A DNA stretch of 64,000 nucleotides from Euptelea pleiosperma. Lineage: Eukaryota; Streptophyta; Magnoliopsida; Ranunculales; Eupteleaceae. Positions within the stretch are counted from its first letter, which is position 1; each line of letters opens with the position of its first letter. Position numbers and translations under genes: made by a program. The notes under the pieces are model-generated. The model was not told where the DNA came from, made no database searches, and saw only the letters and a list, made by a program, of their open reading frames with translations. The stretch lies in NCBI GenBank assembly GCA_035048495.1, contig CM068549.1, forward strand, positions 6,121,822 through 6,185,821, given 5' to 3'. Positions 40,880-53,709 of this stretch are shown here, piece by piece.

Positions 40880-42772
40880 CTATCTCCGTTCCACTTTAGG
40901 TGTCAGGAAGACTGCAGATTCTCTCAGTCTCCATGAGTTTCAACCTAGTTGGGGATACTTGATATACCCCCATCATGTCTGGCTGAAGACGTAAAACTTA
41001 GCACTTTCGGGAAGGCAATTCCGATATTCCTAGAGTACATGAGTCTCATGCATTTGTTCTTAACTGTTATATCATTGGAAATACAGGTACATTCATTCTT
41101 CCGATCATCAGGTACCACACACTGTCGAGTTTCTGCCGACTTGGTAACATCCTCCTTGAACCTTTGCATCATCATCACCGATTTTTTATCATTTCATGTC
41201 CCGGTCATGAGCACCGAAGACGATGTTGTATTTTGGTTGGGGGTGGGTATTTACCAAAACTCATGTCTTCGTTTTGATAAAAAAAAAAAATCTTGTTTTT
41301 GGGGTGATTTTCAATGTTCTCCAAAAGTTTTCTAGAGTTTCAAAAATGTGTCAAATACCCTGACTTTGATTAGCTAAAAACCTCCGTTAAGTCGATATTG
41401 AAGATGCCAATTTTTGTTTAAGGTTAGCTTTGAGTCAAGTCAAGCATGACTACAGCAGATTTGAAAACTTAGAAAAACTCAGATTTGGCACAATTGTACA
41501 CTATTAACATCAGAGTCATCATAAGTTTGGAAACTCTAAAGATCCTATGAGAAGAATTATGGAGACCTAACCCAATGAGCTTTCGAGCCTTTAATCATTT
41601 CAGAGAGTTATATAACAATCTTGAGTCACAGGATGACTCACTATTCTTCATGCCTGCAATATTCGTTGAGAGATCTCATTATCTTTTGCTTTGATCATGA
41701 AACTTGGAACGACATCAACATTGGATTACTACAACAGAACCTTCTCTATATCCAGTCAAGACAGTATACATGAGAGTGCAAACCCTAGAAAATGATCTAG
41801 GCCATTTTTCTGAACCGTTCAGCCTTTTTCCTTACCTGAATTATACTTCAATAGAAACCCCTTGAGCCTTTCTATAAAAGCCTTTTCTTGTGAAGCCCAT
41901 TAACCAAAATCCCAATCCAACTACGAAGGATGACTAAGCCACCCTGCTCTTAAGATGGATAAAAGAATAACTGATATGGGTGTACTGTGAAAAGAAAAGT
42001 AAAGAAAAAAAAAATCAAAAGAAAAGAAAAGTGATTCAAGCTGAAAAGAAAATATGGAAAGAAAGTATGCAAAAGAGCTGAAAAGAAATTGAGCAGTCTC
42101 AGAATTATTGAGAAAAAGAGAAAAATACAAGAGAATGGAGATATCCTCTTAAGTTCTTTGAAGTCCTGTATCCATTTATCTTTTTACACCTGACATAATC
42201 ATCATTACAACCTAGGAAAGTCCTACTTGATTCTAGGATAGTACGATCATAAAATGTGGAGATTGGAGAAAGAGAAGCTATAGAGTTTGATCTGACGTTC
42301 CCGAGTGAAGTGATATTTCAATCATGAGATCTTCTATTTCTAAAGATGTCCTTCTTTCAAATAATACATATGTGATATATTTGCTTTCATATATCATAAC
42401 ATCTCCTCACATATAACTTGAGAGAAAAAGAAATAAACCGCTGATGAGTGATTCATTTTTCTGAGAGTTTTACAAGTGAGATTTGAGGTCGAGGCATAAG
42501 AACTTAGAAGTGATCTGGAAATCTTTACTGTCGGATGATGAGAATGTTGAGCACACACACATGCAGAGTCTGACTATTCTGGGTCATGATTATCAGTCTG
42601 TAGTCTTGCCAAAACTTCACAACTCTTTGCTAGCCTGTAACTGCTTTTGCATCCATTCGATAATTTGATGAACGGTGTTTTCCCTTAGCTAATATGAAAA
42701 AGTGTGCAGTATGTGCAGAGCCCTTTTAAGCTCATTTATTTAGCACTAATTGCCAAGGATTGGCAATATGCT
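40880..42772 (+). other. Copy 2 3' untranslated region
   Basis: About 1.9 kb with no gene; matches in order the complement of 53725-55600 in copy 3 (for example TTTTGGTTGGGG.TGGGTATTTACC and CAAATCTGAGTTTTTC). RT and integrase would lie here or upstream in an autonomous element. Confidence 0.7.
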
Positions 42773-42784
42773 GGTTGGGGGTTG
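42773..42784 (+). other. Polypurine tract of copy 2
   Basis: GGTTGGGGGTTG directly before the 3' LTR TGATATTCGC. Copy 3 has the same tract in complement at 53710-53721. Confidence 0.8.
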
Positions 42785-45547
42785 TGATATTCGCTCAAAA
42801 GTGCTATTTAAAGCAACTATTCTTCTAGCATTATCGCACTCTCCTACGTAAAACTGCTATATTTATCCATTTTTCTATGTAAGAGTCTCTTCTATTGCGT
42901 AGAACACACTTTTCTGGACGAAATAGTATATTTGCATGCATTCATATACATTTATTTGACCTATATGCAAACTCATTTTATGGAAGTCTCATTACGCATC
43001 TTTCACTATCGCAGGAAACCCGATCGGCGATTCTCAAGTCCTACGGGCCAACGATCAACCATAAAAGTCCACAGCCAAAGGACCAAGTCCAAATGACATG
43101 TGATATGGGGCCACGAAGAACCTTAACGAGGCAAATCTCGAGATCTGGGAAAAATTAACAAGACATAGGTCAAGAAAGCAGGCCAAGTGCTGGGCCACGA
43201 TGTTGGATAATAGTATTGGGTCGAGACGATGGACGACCATTATTGGGCACCTATAGAACAAAGATAAATATTTGGGAAGTAGTGTTAACATCGAAGAAGG
43301 ATCGACTAAAATGTGTAGGTCCACAAAGAAATGGTGATGGTATTGGGCTGAATTTTTATACATGGGCCAAATCGGTGGGTGAATTGTTGGGCCATGTTGT
43401 TGAGTCCATAAGGTGGCCACATGAAAAAAAAAAAAAAATAATGGTCGAAACCTCAGGTTGGACGACGATGCAACAGATGGCCGTGAATGACATGCAAACG
43501 GGTTTTGGACAATTCTTCAAGAATGGGATACTTTCCAACTTAAAAAAAAAGGGAACAATATAATAATTTGTTTGCTTTAAATCTTTGTTAAAGAAATGAT
43601 TTTTTATTTAAAGAAAAGATCATTTTCAATTAAATAATGGAAAGTTTCAACACCTTTTGAATAAAATAATCCTCATGCAAGTAACGTTTTTAATCAAAAA
43701 TGGTTTTGGGAGGTTTTCCAAAAGTGGTATTAACTTTAAAACAAAATGGTTTTGGAAATTTTATTAATGCAATGTGGCTTCAAGTGGGACCCACATGGCT
43801 GGACATTGAAGCATCACCAAGGAAAGACAGTGGCTTTCCATAAAGAAAAAGATGTCACCAAGGGAAGATTGCTAAGTGGGACAGTTTTGGAAAGCTTGAA
43901 TGTGGAGTTACTAAAGATGGGTGGAGAATGAAGTGCGCGCTGCGGGTACGTGTGAAGCAATGGAGCTGCTGGACCACAATAGCTTAAAGGAATGGGTGAA
44001 CTTGCTGATGTGTGTAGAAGAATTCTCCAGAAAATGTTGTTGATTTGTCTCGGCAATGGAAAGAGGGATTATTTTGGTAAGCCAAAGATAGCTATACAAG
44101 GAAATGGTCGATGGTTTTTGGGAAGGGGGAAGATTTCATGGCAGGACGTTTCAGCAACGAGGGAGAAGAAAACGGTTTCTTCACTTCTACAAAGATGGGA
44201 GGATTCCCAATATTTTTCTCCTTCTTTTTTGGACACGCCCCCCATTCTCCAGCACGTCCTCCTCTCTTCCCACTCCAAAACCGTGAACCCTTTCACCACC
44301 ACGTTGGATCGAAAAAATGAAAAGCTCCTCTTCTCAAGCCCCATCAAGCTTGCTGCCATATCTACAGCCGCCCATCTCTTGGACGTCTCTCTCACCCACG
44401 TTCTGAATCTCATCTCTTCTCCTCTGAACTTTCCCAAGCCGCCTGCACCTTCGAAAAAAAAGAAAAAAAAAAGACATAACAAGAAAAGAGGAGAAGAAGA
44501 AGAGGAAGCCATTAATTTTCTGTTATTGGATTGGTGCCCCTCACCCAAACCACTTCACCGCAGCCACCTTGATCCACCACCGTCTCTTCTGGCAATCCTC
44601 TAGGTAACACCTTCAACACCCTCTAAACCTGCAACAGAGCACTGCTGCTCCTCCTTGAGCCTCTCTAGGTCTGCCTGTGCTATAGTACCACATCTCAGCT
44701 CGGGGTTCTATCCATGAACGCCTAAGAGCCACCTGCTGTGCCTTGCCCATCACTACGGGCTATCCCCTTCACAAGCCGCTACTAGTAGCTCCTCAAATCT
44801 TCTCCGGATTACCACCATCTCATGGCCTAGTCTTTAGACGTAGTCCTCTTAAGCACTAGTCACCCAACCGGACCACTAGTTTGCAACTCTCCTCTTCCGA
44901 CAAATCACTATTTTCTCCAAGATGGCCAGCATGCAAATCCAGGAGGTTTTCTTCCCAGTTGAACCATCACACGGTTGCACCTCTATTTCTCATAGCCAAC
45001 CATTCACAATTGGCCAATCCGAGCAAACCTGTGGGCCGATGCAACTCTGATGAGTGAGAGGTAACTTTCTCTCTCTACCTTCATTTCTATTTCTATCTCT
45101 AGGATCTAGATATGTCTCACTTTTTTCTCTAAGATTTTCTCTCTCTATCACTCTTTTAATGGCTTTTTAGTTTAGTTAGTTTACTTTCATGATGCTTTAT
45201 TTCAATGTAATGGAGATTGTTGAATTAATAAAAGCTCATTGATTTTGATGATTAATATTGTTGTTTTTATGTTAGTAGTGATACTCTTCAAAAAGGTTTA
45301 TTTTAGTCCCGACTCAATCATTCTCATCCTTCCATTGTTTCTTGGAATTTTACCGTTATTTTCAAGCATTCTCCATGATTAAGATTGTTCCAATAATGCG
45401 TTTCCCTAATCCCGAGTGTGGATCGACATTCGACATACTTTCTACTGTGCAAGAATTCTTATATTTTGCAAGAATAAAACTGGATAAATTATAAATGTGT
45501 TGATTCTAGGGTTTCTGATCCAACGACACGGAAAAACCCTACTTTCA
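42785..45547 (+). mobile_element. Copy 2 3' LTR, divergent subtype
   Basis: TGATATTCGCTCAAAAGTGC to AACCCTACTTTCA, 2763 bp. From about 43000 to 44600 it differs strongly from the 5' LTR of the same element and lacks the standard hairpins and the clean GGTAAGT. Termini and terminal block are conserved. Confidence 0.88.
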
Positions 45548-45788
45548 TCTTCCTAGTAGATCCTTCCATATGGCAAAGGTGCTCATCTAAACTGAGTAAT
45601 ATGAGTCGTAATGGACAATGGTTTTTCCCTTCCTCAGTGATTGAAGTGTTCCAAAGGGCTGGCTTCACTCTGCCTCATCGCCAGATTCCGACCATAGATG
45701 ATAAGCGTATCTGGAAAGCATCTACTAAAGGAGCATCCTCGATCAAATCTGCATAGGAAGAAATCCGCAACAAAGGCATTAAGCCCGC
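45548..45788 (+). pseudogene. Split LINE, piece 2: ORF2 after RT
   Basis: Reads GQWFFPSSVIEVFQRAGFTL, PTIDDKRIWKASTKGASSIK and SA-stop-EEIRNKGIKP, the segment of plant L1 ORF2 before the zf-RVT domain. The stop is TAG where Trp is expected. It continues exactly into 60494 as KPEWSKWVWKLGL. Confidence 0.85.
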
Positions 45789-46971
45789 TGAAAGTTGGTT
45801 TTTTCCGCATCGTTGGTTACGGAAACCCTAATTTCAACATATTTGTAATTTATCCGAGACTTTTAACCTGTAGAATGAGCAATTTTGCATAGTGGCTTGT
45901 GTCGGATGTCGATCCGCACTCGGGATTAGTCGGATTAGCTGAATAAGAACATAAAATGACAGATAATATACAAAAGAAACGTGGAAGGATGAGAATGGTG
46001 AGTCGAGATTAAAAACGCATCCAAATGAGATCCAAAAAATACTAAATTCATCGAAATCAAATTGTATTAATCAAACTGTTGCTTTCATGAAATAAATGAC
46101 AAAAATAAATAAAGTGGTAAATCTATTCTAGAAAACATGTAAGAAAGCATGTAAAAAGAGATTTTAGAGAGAGAGGAAGAAGGTAGAGAAAGATTTTTCA
46201 CCTCGGTCGTTTACCGTCGACAAGGTAGAGGTGAGAGAAAAACTCACCCTTTTGCATTCACCGAATGGAGTCGGCGGTGCAAAAAGGAGATCAGCCTGGG
46301 GATTCTAGATAGAGAAATTCACTTACCCTAGAGAGAGCAAATGAACCCTAGAAAGAGAAATACCTTATGCGCACTTACCATGATTTGAGACTAGGATCGA
46401 CCCGGTGAGTGGTTCGGCCTGGGTGATCGGCCAAGAATGAAGGCCAAGTGAGCGCATGGCCTCGGGAAGAGGCCGTAATTGCTTGCTTATGTATGGAGTG
46501 TTGTGAGCATGGAACCTTGAAGATCCACAAGGAAAGAGGGCAGGAAGAGGCTGTGGATCACGGAGTGAAGCACGGTCTGCACATGGAGGGCAGCGTGGCA
46601 GAAGAGGTGGGAAGCAACCGGACTTGCAGGTTTTTATAAAACCAGGGAGTTGTACAAACGAAGGAGATAATGGGGACCGTGATGGGGATCACACGGACCA
46701 GCAGGTGGTGCGCACAAACAGAGGAGACTGTCTGACCTTGGCCGTGGAGTGGTGGAGTGCATGGCCAGCCTCAAAAAGATGATGAGCCGACCGTGAGGAG
46801 CATGGCCAAAGGGAGGGGCAGTGCAAATGGTTGGATCTTCAACACTAGGCCGGAGTTCAGTGGCTGTTGCAGGCGCTGGAAATGGAGGTAAGGCATTGTT
46901 GGAGGAGCCCGAACAAAGGAGGTTGCAGGTGTTGTTGGAGGAGGAAGGTTCGCCTATGGAGGATGAAGATC

Positions 46972-46999
46972 ACCGGAGTTGCATACCTGCAACTCTGGT
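46972..46999 (-). repeat. LTR hairpin in copy 3 3' LTR
   Basis: Arms ACCGGAGTTGCA/TGCAACTCTGGT around a short loop. The G-T wobble pair is intermediate between the CCGG and CCAG/CTGG hairpins. The same form is at 58977-59004 in the 5' LTR. Confidence 0.85.
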
Positions 47000-48272
47000 C
47001 AGTGGAGGAAATGTTGCAGGTCGTTCTTTAAAGGATCATCTCGGAGATATGGTGGCTGGATGCTTGCTGTCCAAGGGAGGAGGATGTGCAGGTTGCTCAT
47101 CCATTACTACGGCCAATAAAGGGACGGTGATGCTGAAAGTAGGGTATTTCCGCGTCGTTGGTTACGGAAACCCTAATCTCAATAATATTTATAATTTTAA
47201 TCCGATTATCCTGCAAGATTTAAACAATTCTTTGCACAGTGGGAAGTGTCGGATGTCGATCCGCACTCGGGTTTAGTTAACGCAATCAAGCACATAAAAT
47301 GACGAATTTTTTTTTGCTGGAAATTGGTGAAGAGATGAGAATGGTGATTAAAAGTGATTTTAAAACATGATTGATTTTATTTTATTTCTTTAAAAACTAT
47401 TAATATTCTAAAATTTATGAAATAATCTAATGCAAGAAATAGAATGAAGAGCACTAAAGAAAATCCATTACTGTGAATCAAATAAACTTTATAGAATCCA
47501 AGCAACCATTACAATGTTTTAAACAAAATATCAAACTAACACTGATAATAAAAAAGAAGAAAAATTGAGACTAAAAAAAAATAAAATTGATGAAATGGGA
47601 ATTGGAAAAAAAAAAAAACTAAAATCCTAGAATGGAGATTCAAGAACTTACCATGAGGGTCATGTACCCTTCAAAGAGAAGTGGGATCCAACGGTCAAGC
47701 TTGGTGCATGGCGATGTGGAGAGGATGGATCAACGGTGATGATGAGGCAGCAAGTTGTGGATGGATCTAGAACCAATGGAGGTGGTGGCTCGTTGTTGGT
47801 TCGAGATGGAGATGGAGTGGCGTTGATGGAGATGGGTTGCTGAACAGCCAACCCAAATAGGGAGACGATCTGTGCAGCAGGTGGTAATGGCTGCAAATGG
47901 TGGAGATCGCCGGTGAGGACGATCCAGTCCGGCGGCTGCAAGTGGGGCGGTAAGGATAGGAAGAGTTGCTGGCCGAACCAGCAACTATGGACCGAAGTGG
48001 ACTGGGCGGTGGTTGCTAGAGCAGCAGCAAGGTCGTGCTGCGTGGAGGAGAGGTGGAAAAGTGGAAGAGAGAGGGGGGTGTTAGGTGGTTCTCCACCGGT
48101 TGGAGACGTGCAGTTTGCACGTTCTTGATGAGGGCGGAGGCGGACTGGTGCGTTTCAGCAAGAAGAGAGAACTTCTCTTTCAAGGAAACGTGGAGAAGGG
48201 GGCTGGGTTTGATCCCAACATGGTGGAGGTCTGCCACCGTCTGGAGTTGCAGGTGGGTGGCTCTTGATCGGT

Positions 48273-48295
48273 CGGAGTTGCAGCCTGCAACTCCG
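48273..48295 (-). repeat. LTR hairpin (solo LTR 47134-52370)
   Basis: Arms CGGAGTTGCAG/CTGCAACTCCG. Confidence 0.85.
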
Positions 48296-48979
48296 GTAAC
48301 AACTTGTTGAAGACGATGAAGAAGGTCGAGGAGAAGTGGGGGAAAACGGCCTAAAGAGAAGGGGAAAAGGGACAAGAGGTCTTGGGGGAGAGAATGGAAG
48401 AGATTGGGGGGGGGATTAGGGTTCAAACGAACCCTTATCCCTCCTCTTATAAAGCTCCCTATTTCCTTTAATGGAAATAGGGTATTTTTGAAATAAAAAA
48501 ATCTACTTTTCTATGGGGAATCTCCCCAATTAGTGGACCCCCCGTTTTTTTGAAATTTAATTAAAATTCTTTGGAAATTCACGGGGTCCACTAACTGGTC
48601 GGACAGCGGGTCGATGATGATGGGCCCAGCTACTGGCCCACATGGATTTATGATGTCCATTGTCTCACAAGATGATGTGACAGACGGTCTGATGGCGATC
48701 GGATGGATGGTGACTTGATTGGGACCCAGATTGGTAGATCGACGGATCTAGAGAGATCCAACGGTCCGATTGAAGATCCAATGGTCCGATGGAAGATCCA
48801 ACGGTCAGAAAGCTAAGGGAGATGAGATAGAGCCGAAGGATAGGAGTTCTGGGGTTAGGTCAGTAGATTCGAGGATCGAGAGATGAAGAGAGAGAGAGAA
48901 TAAGAAGAGATGAGAGAGAAAGTATCAAAAAAATGGAGAAAAGTATTGGCAGAGGGTCTGGAACCCTGGTCTTCACTGT

Positions 48980-51877
48980 TGATATTCGCTCAAAAGTGCT
49001 TATTTTAAGCAATTATCCTTTTAGCGTTATTGCATTCTCCTACGTAAAATACTCTATTTACCTACTTTTCTACGTAAGAGTCTCTTCTGTTGCGTAGAAC
49101 ACACTTTTCTGGACGAAATGGTATATTTGCATGCATTAAACACATTTTCGGAAGTCTAAATATTAAGCCGTTCTGATAAAGTCTCATTACGCGCTTCTTC
49201 TGTCGCAGGAAACCCCGATGGGACGATTCTCGAGACTTGTGAGCCCAAATCGATCATGAAAGCCCATTATCAAAGCTTAAAGAGCTCACATGCTATGACT
49301 AGAAGATATGGGCCAAATATGGGCTGAATAAGAGGACCAAAAAGCCGGCCCAAAGAACGAAGAGAGTAGGAGAGCCAATGACCAAGAGACGGACCAAAGC
49401 GTTTAAAGCCACATGAGTCAGCAAAGAATGATGGTCGACTCTACTGGAGAAGCGTGAGGATGGTCACAGTGAAGACCAGGGTTCCAGACCCTCCGCCAGT
49501 GCTTTTTTCCATTTTTTTGATACTTTTTATCTCATCTCTTCTTATTCTCTCGATCCTCGAATCTACTGACTTAACCCCAGAACTCCTACCCTTCGGCTCT
49601 ATCTCATCTCCCTTAGCTTTCTGACCGTTGGATCTTCCATCGGACCGTTGGATCTTCAATCGGACCGTTGGATCTCTCTAGATCCGTCGATCTACCAATC
49701 TGGGTCCCAATCAAGTCACCATCCATCCGATCGCCATCAGAATGTCTGTCACATCATCTTGTGAGACGATGGACATCATCAGTCCATGTGGGCCAATAGC
49801 CGGGCCCATCATCATCGACCCGCTGTCCGACCAGTTAGTGGACCCCGTGAATTTCAAAATAATTTTAATTAAAAAATGGGGGGTCCACTAAATGGGGACA
49901 TTCCCCAAAGAAAAGTATATATTTTTCATATTTTTTATTTTCAAAAAATACCTATTTCCATTATGGAAATAGGGAGCTTTATAAGAGGAGGGAGAAGGGT
50001 TCGTTCGAACCCTAATCCCCCTCCAATCTCTTCCATTCTCTCCCCCAAGCCCTCGTGCGCCTTTTTCCCTTCTTGTTTGGCCGTTTTCCTTGGTTTCGCC
50101 ATCTTCTTCTTCATCTTCTCTTTCACGTCCTCACCGGAGTTGCAGCAGCAACTCCGGCCGTCTCCCCACGTTCTTCCCTTCTTCTTACTTCTTTCTCCTT
50201 CTTCTCTGCCTGCAGCATCGCCTACGACAGCAACAAGCACCACCGCTGCTCCTATCTTCTCCACTTTGCTGCTGTGCGCAAGCAACACCACCGCCTGCGC
50301 GCTCCACCACCGCCTGTGCGTGCTGAAAACTCCGGCGAGGAGAGCCCTTTTCAACGGTGCTGCTTCTCCATTGATCGTATGGCCTCCATCTCTTCTCCTC
50401 CGGCTAGCAAGCTCGAGCTCTCCTCCACAACAGCTTGTCTTGGCCGAACGTTTTCTCCCATTCAAGAAGGAAAAGGATGAAAAGAAAAGAAAGAAAACAG
50501 AGGTTAGAAGAAAAAGAAGAGAAAGTCGTTGGGTTGTCTTCCTCGCCTGCGACTTGCTCTGCCTCCTTGCAGGTCCTCTTGCTGCTGCTCCTTGCACCTG
50601 TAACGTCTCCAGCCTGCTCATCATCTCCATGTTGCCCTTTGAGCGCCCAACACCAACAGCAGCCCCTTCTCCAATCTAAACCGTTGGGTGAGATCTCCAT
50701 CAACGATTCTGGTGTTGCAGCATGCAACACCAGACACCAGCCTTAAGGTAGCGTCTGCTATACAAGACATCACCGTGTACCCCCCTCAATGGTGCTGCAC
50801 ACCATAAACCTCAAGCACACCAACACCATGGGTTATTGATGGCAGCGCTCATGTGCTTCCATCTTGGCCGTTCAACTCACCATACAGTGGTTGCAAGCAC
50901 CTCTCCTTGCATCCTCTAACGGACTGAATGTTGGCAAACACCATCCAAAATGGAGGAGTTCTCTTCCCCATCGCTACGTCTCCATCCACCGGCGGACCAT
51001 CACATGGTTGCATCACTGTTTAATCGTTCAATCTGCTCCAGCCAGTTTGTTGCTGCCCTCTTGTGGATCACACCACTTCTAGCCAACGGTTCAATGCGCA
51101 ACACCCTCCTCTCTTTGCTGTGGCACGTGCTCACGTTTGGACCCGAGCCAACCCTCAATTCGGATCGATCCTCGTGGTAAGTTCCCTCTCACTCTAATTC
51201 CCTTCTAAGTTTTCTCTATCTTCTCTACATTCTCTCACTAGATCTCTCTCACATCCTCACTTTCTCTCTCTAAATTCTCTCAAGAGTCCATCACTTTCTC
51301 TCTCTAAGGCTAGTGACTTATCTCTCTCTACCATGAGTTTCTTTGTCTAGATTCTATCTCTAGACTCCCCAGGCTGATCGCCTTTTTGCACCACTGACTC
51401 CGTTCGGTGAATGCAAGAGGGTGAGTTTTTCTCTCACCTCTACCTTGTCGGCCGGTAAACGACCGAGGTGTGAAAATCTCTCTCTACCTTCTTCCTCTCT
51501 CTCTAAAATCTCTTTTTACATGCTTTCTTACATGCTTTCTAGAATAGATTTATCGCTTTATTTATTTCCGTCATTTATTTCATGTAAGCAACAGTTTAAT
51601 TAATGTAATTTGAGTTTGATGATTTTAGTCTTCTCTGGATCTCTTGGATGTGTTTTTAATCTCGACTCGCCATTCTCATCTTTCCACATTTCTCTTGTAT
51701 ATTATCCGTCATTTTATGTTCTTATTCGCGCTAATCCGACTAATCCCGAGTGCGGATCGACATCCGACACGAATCCCTATACAAATCTATCAATTTTGCA
51801 GGATAATCGGATAAAAATTATAAATATGTTGAAGTTAGGGTTTCCGTAACCAACGACGCGGAAAATACCTATTTTCA
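48980..51877 (+). mobile_element. Family A solo LTR, 2898 bp, TSD ACTGT
   Basis: TGATATTCGCTC to ACCTATTTTCA with perfect ACTGT at 48975-48979 and 51878-51882. Inserted inside the tRNA-like block of the surrounding LTR. Near-identical, in inverted orientation, to 31906-34833. It has the promoter palindromes with TATA TTTATAAG (49978), two hairpins and a GGTAAGT donor (51176). Confidence 0.95.
50134..50734 (+). repeat. Two hairpins in LTR 48980-51877
   Basis: 50134-50157 has arms CCGGAGTTGC/GCAACTCCGG. 50708-50734 has arms TCTGGTGTTGCA/TGCAACACCAGA. Confidence 0.88.
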
Positions 51878-52528
51878 ACTGTGACCATCCTCACGCTTCT
51901 CCAGTAGAGTAGAGTATCATTCCTTGCTGACTCATGTGGCTTTAAACGCTTTGGTCCGTCTCTTGGTCATTGGTTCTCCTACTCTCTTCGTTCTTTGGGC
52001 TGGCTTTTTTTGTCATCTTATTCAGCCCATATTTGGCCCATATCTTCTAGTCATAGCATGTGGGCTCTTTAAGCTTTGATAATGGGCTTTCCTGATCGAT
52101 GTGGGCTTGCAAGTCTCGAGAATTGTCCCATCGGGGTTTCCTGCGACAGAAAAAGCGCGTAATGAGACTCTATCAGAATGACTTCATGTCTAGACTTCCG
52201 AAAATGTGTTTAATGCATGCAAATATACCATTTCGTCCAGAAAAGTGTGTTCTACGCAACAAAAGAGACTCTTACGTAGAAAAGTAGATAAATAGAGTAT
52301 TTTAACGTAGGAGAATGCAATAACGCTAAAAGGATAATTGCTTAAAATAAGCACTTTTGAGCGAATATCAGATGCCGAGGTTGAACCAGTCCGTCAATGG
52401 AGATCTGAGTTGCAGGGAGCATAGCTAACCGTTGCTGGAGAGATTGCTGGTGCGCTGCCCAGCATGCACAGGAGAGGAGGAGAGGTGTTGTAGGCGTTGC
52501 ACGGGCAGAGAAGTTGAAGACTTTGCTG

Positions 52529-52555
52529 GCCGGAGTTGCAGGCTGCAACTCCGGT
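52529..52555 (-). repeat. LTR hairpin in copy 3 3' LTR, second
   Basis: CCGGAGTTGCA/TGCAACTCCGG arms. The counterpart in the 5' LTR (59292-59318) carries one C-to-T change and a wobble. Confidence 0.85.
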
Positions 52556-53709
52556 AAAAAGAAAATGAAGAAGATGAAGAAAACGAGAAGGAAGAAGAGG
52601 AGAAGGAGGGGGAAGAAGGAGAAGACATTGGGGGAAGGAGAGGAGGAGAGGGGTAGGGATTAGGGTTCAAAACGAGCCCCTCTCTTTGCCCTTTAAAGCT
52701 CCCTAGTTTCCATTAATGGAAATTAGGGATTTTTTTTTAAAAATAATAATAATAATAATAATTTTTTTTTTTAAAAAACTTATTTTCTTTCGGGGATTTC
52801 CCCATTTAGTGGACCCTCCCTTTTTTTATTTTTAAAAATTAATTTAAAGCATGTTAAAATCGCGGGGTCCACTAAATGGCCGGGCCGCGAGTCGATGATG
52901 ATGGGCCCGGCTACTAGCCCACATGGACTGATGATGGCCCTCATCTCATAAGATGATGTGGCGGATGATTTGCTGTCGATCAGACGGATTATGATTGGAT
53001 TGGGATCCAGATTAGTAGATCGACAGATCTAGAGAGATCCAACGGTCAGAAAGCTAAAGGAGATGAGACAGAGCCAACGGGCAGGAGTTCTGAGGTTAGG
53101 TCAATTGATCTGAGGATCAGGTGGTGATGTATAGGGAAATGAAGAGAGATGAGAGAGAAAACTCTACAGACTTCAGAGATAACTGCTGGCGGAGGGTCTG
53201 GAACCCTGGTTTTCAATATGTTTTCTTCTCGGGCTTCATCAGCAAAGCAGATTATCATTTTCTTCTCATTTCATGTGGCTTCGACTGCTTTGGTCCGTCT
53301 TTTGGTCATCAGCTCTCCATCTCTTTTGGTTCTTTGGACCGACTCCGTGATCTTCTGACTTGACCCGTACTTGGCCTATATCTTCTAGTCATAGCATGTT
53401 GGCTCTTTAAGCTTTGATATTAGACTTCTGTGGTTGATCGTGGGCCCGCAAGTCTTGAGAATCATCCAATCGGGGTTTCCTACGACAGAAGAAGCGCGTA
53501 ATGAGACTTAATCAGAATGGCTTCATATTTAGACTTCCAGAAATGTGTTTAATGCATGTAAATATACCATTTCATCCAAAAAAGTGTGTTCTACGCAATG
53601 GAAGACACTCTTACGTAGAAAAGTGGATAAATGAAGCAGTTTTACGTAAGAGAGTGTGATAACACTTAGAGGATAATAGAGGAAAATACGCACTTTTAAG
53701 CGAATATCA

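Larger units (their letters stand above)
25781..45547 (+). mobile_element. Family A copy 2: gag-bearing non-autonomous element with nested solo LTRs
   Basis: 5' LTR 25781-28451, PBS 28454-28467, leader 28468-29904 and 35646-35794, gag 35795-36490 and 39052-39995, a 305-codon ORF 39962-40879, a 3' untranslated region, PPT 42773-42784, and 3' LTR 42785-45547. Two solo LTRs interrupt it (29905-35645 and 36491-39051). Protease core, RT, RNase H and integrase are all missing. The two LTRs belong to different subtypes and the flanking pentamers do not match (CCCTC and TCTTC). Confidence 0.88.
47134..52370 (-). mobile_element. Family A solo LTR, TSD GATGC, itself interrupted
   Basis: TGAAAGTAGGGTATTTCC to GAGCGAATATCA, perfect GATGC at 47129-47133 and 52371-52375. 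About 2334 bp without the insertion at 48980-51877. Donor-like ACTTACC at 47646; one hairpin at 48273-48295. Confidence 0.95.
45789..53709 (-). mobile_element. Copy 3 3' LTR, with two nested solo LTRs
   Basis: Parts 45789-47133 and 52376-53709 match the 5' LTR of copy 3 closely, including TGAAAGTTGGTTTTTTCCGC at the start and only one 20-bp unit (about 53035), against three in the 5' LTR. Confidence 0.9.

Noticed and set aside
49876..50679. 267-codon plus-strand ORF in LTR 48980-51877 and its 207-codon relative at 33119-33742
   Set aside because: Low-complexity Ser/Pro/Cys/Leu translation of CT-rich LTR leader containing the hairpin. The same DNA is open on the opposite strand as well (49941-50630), as expected of biased composition.
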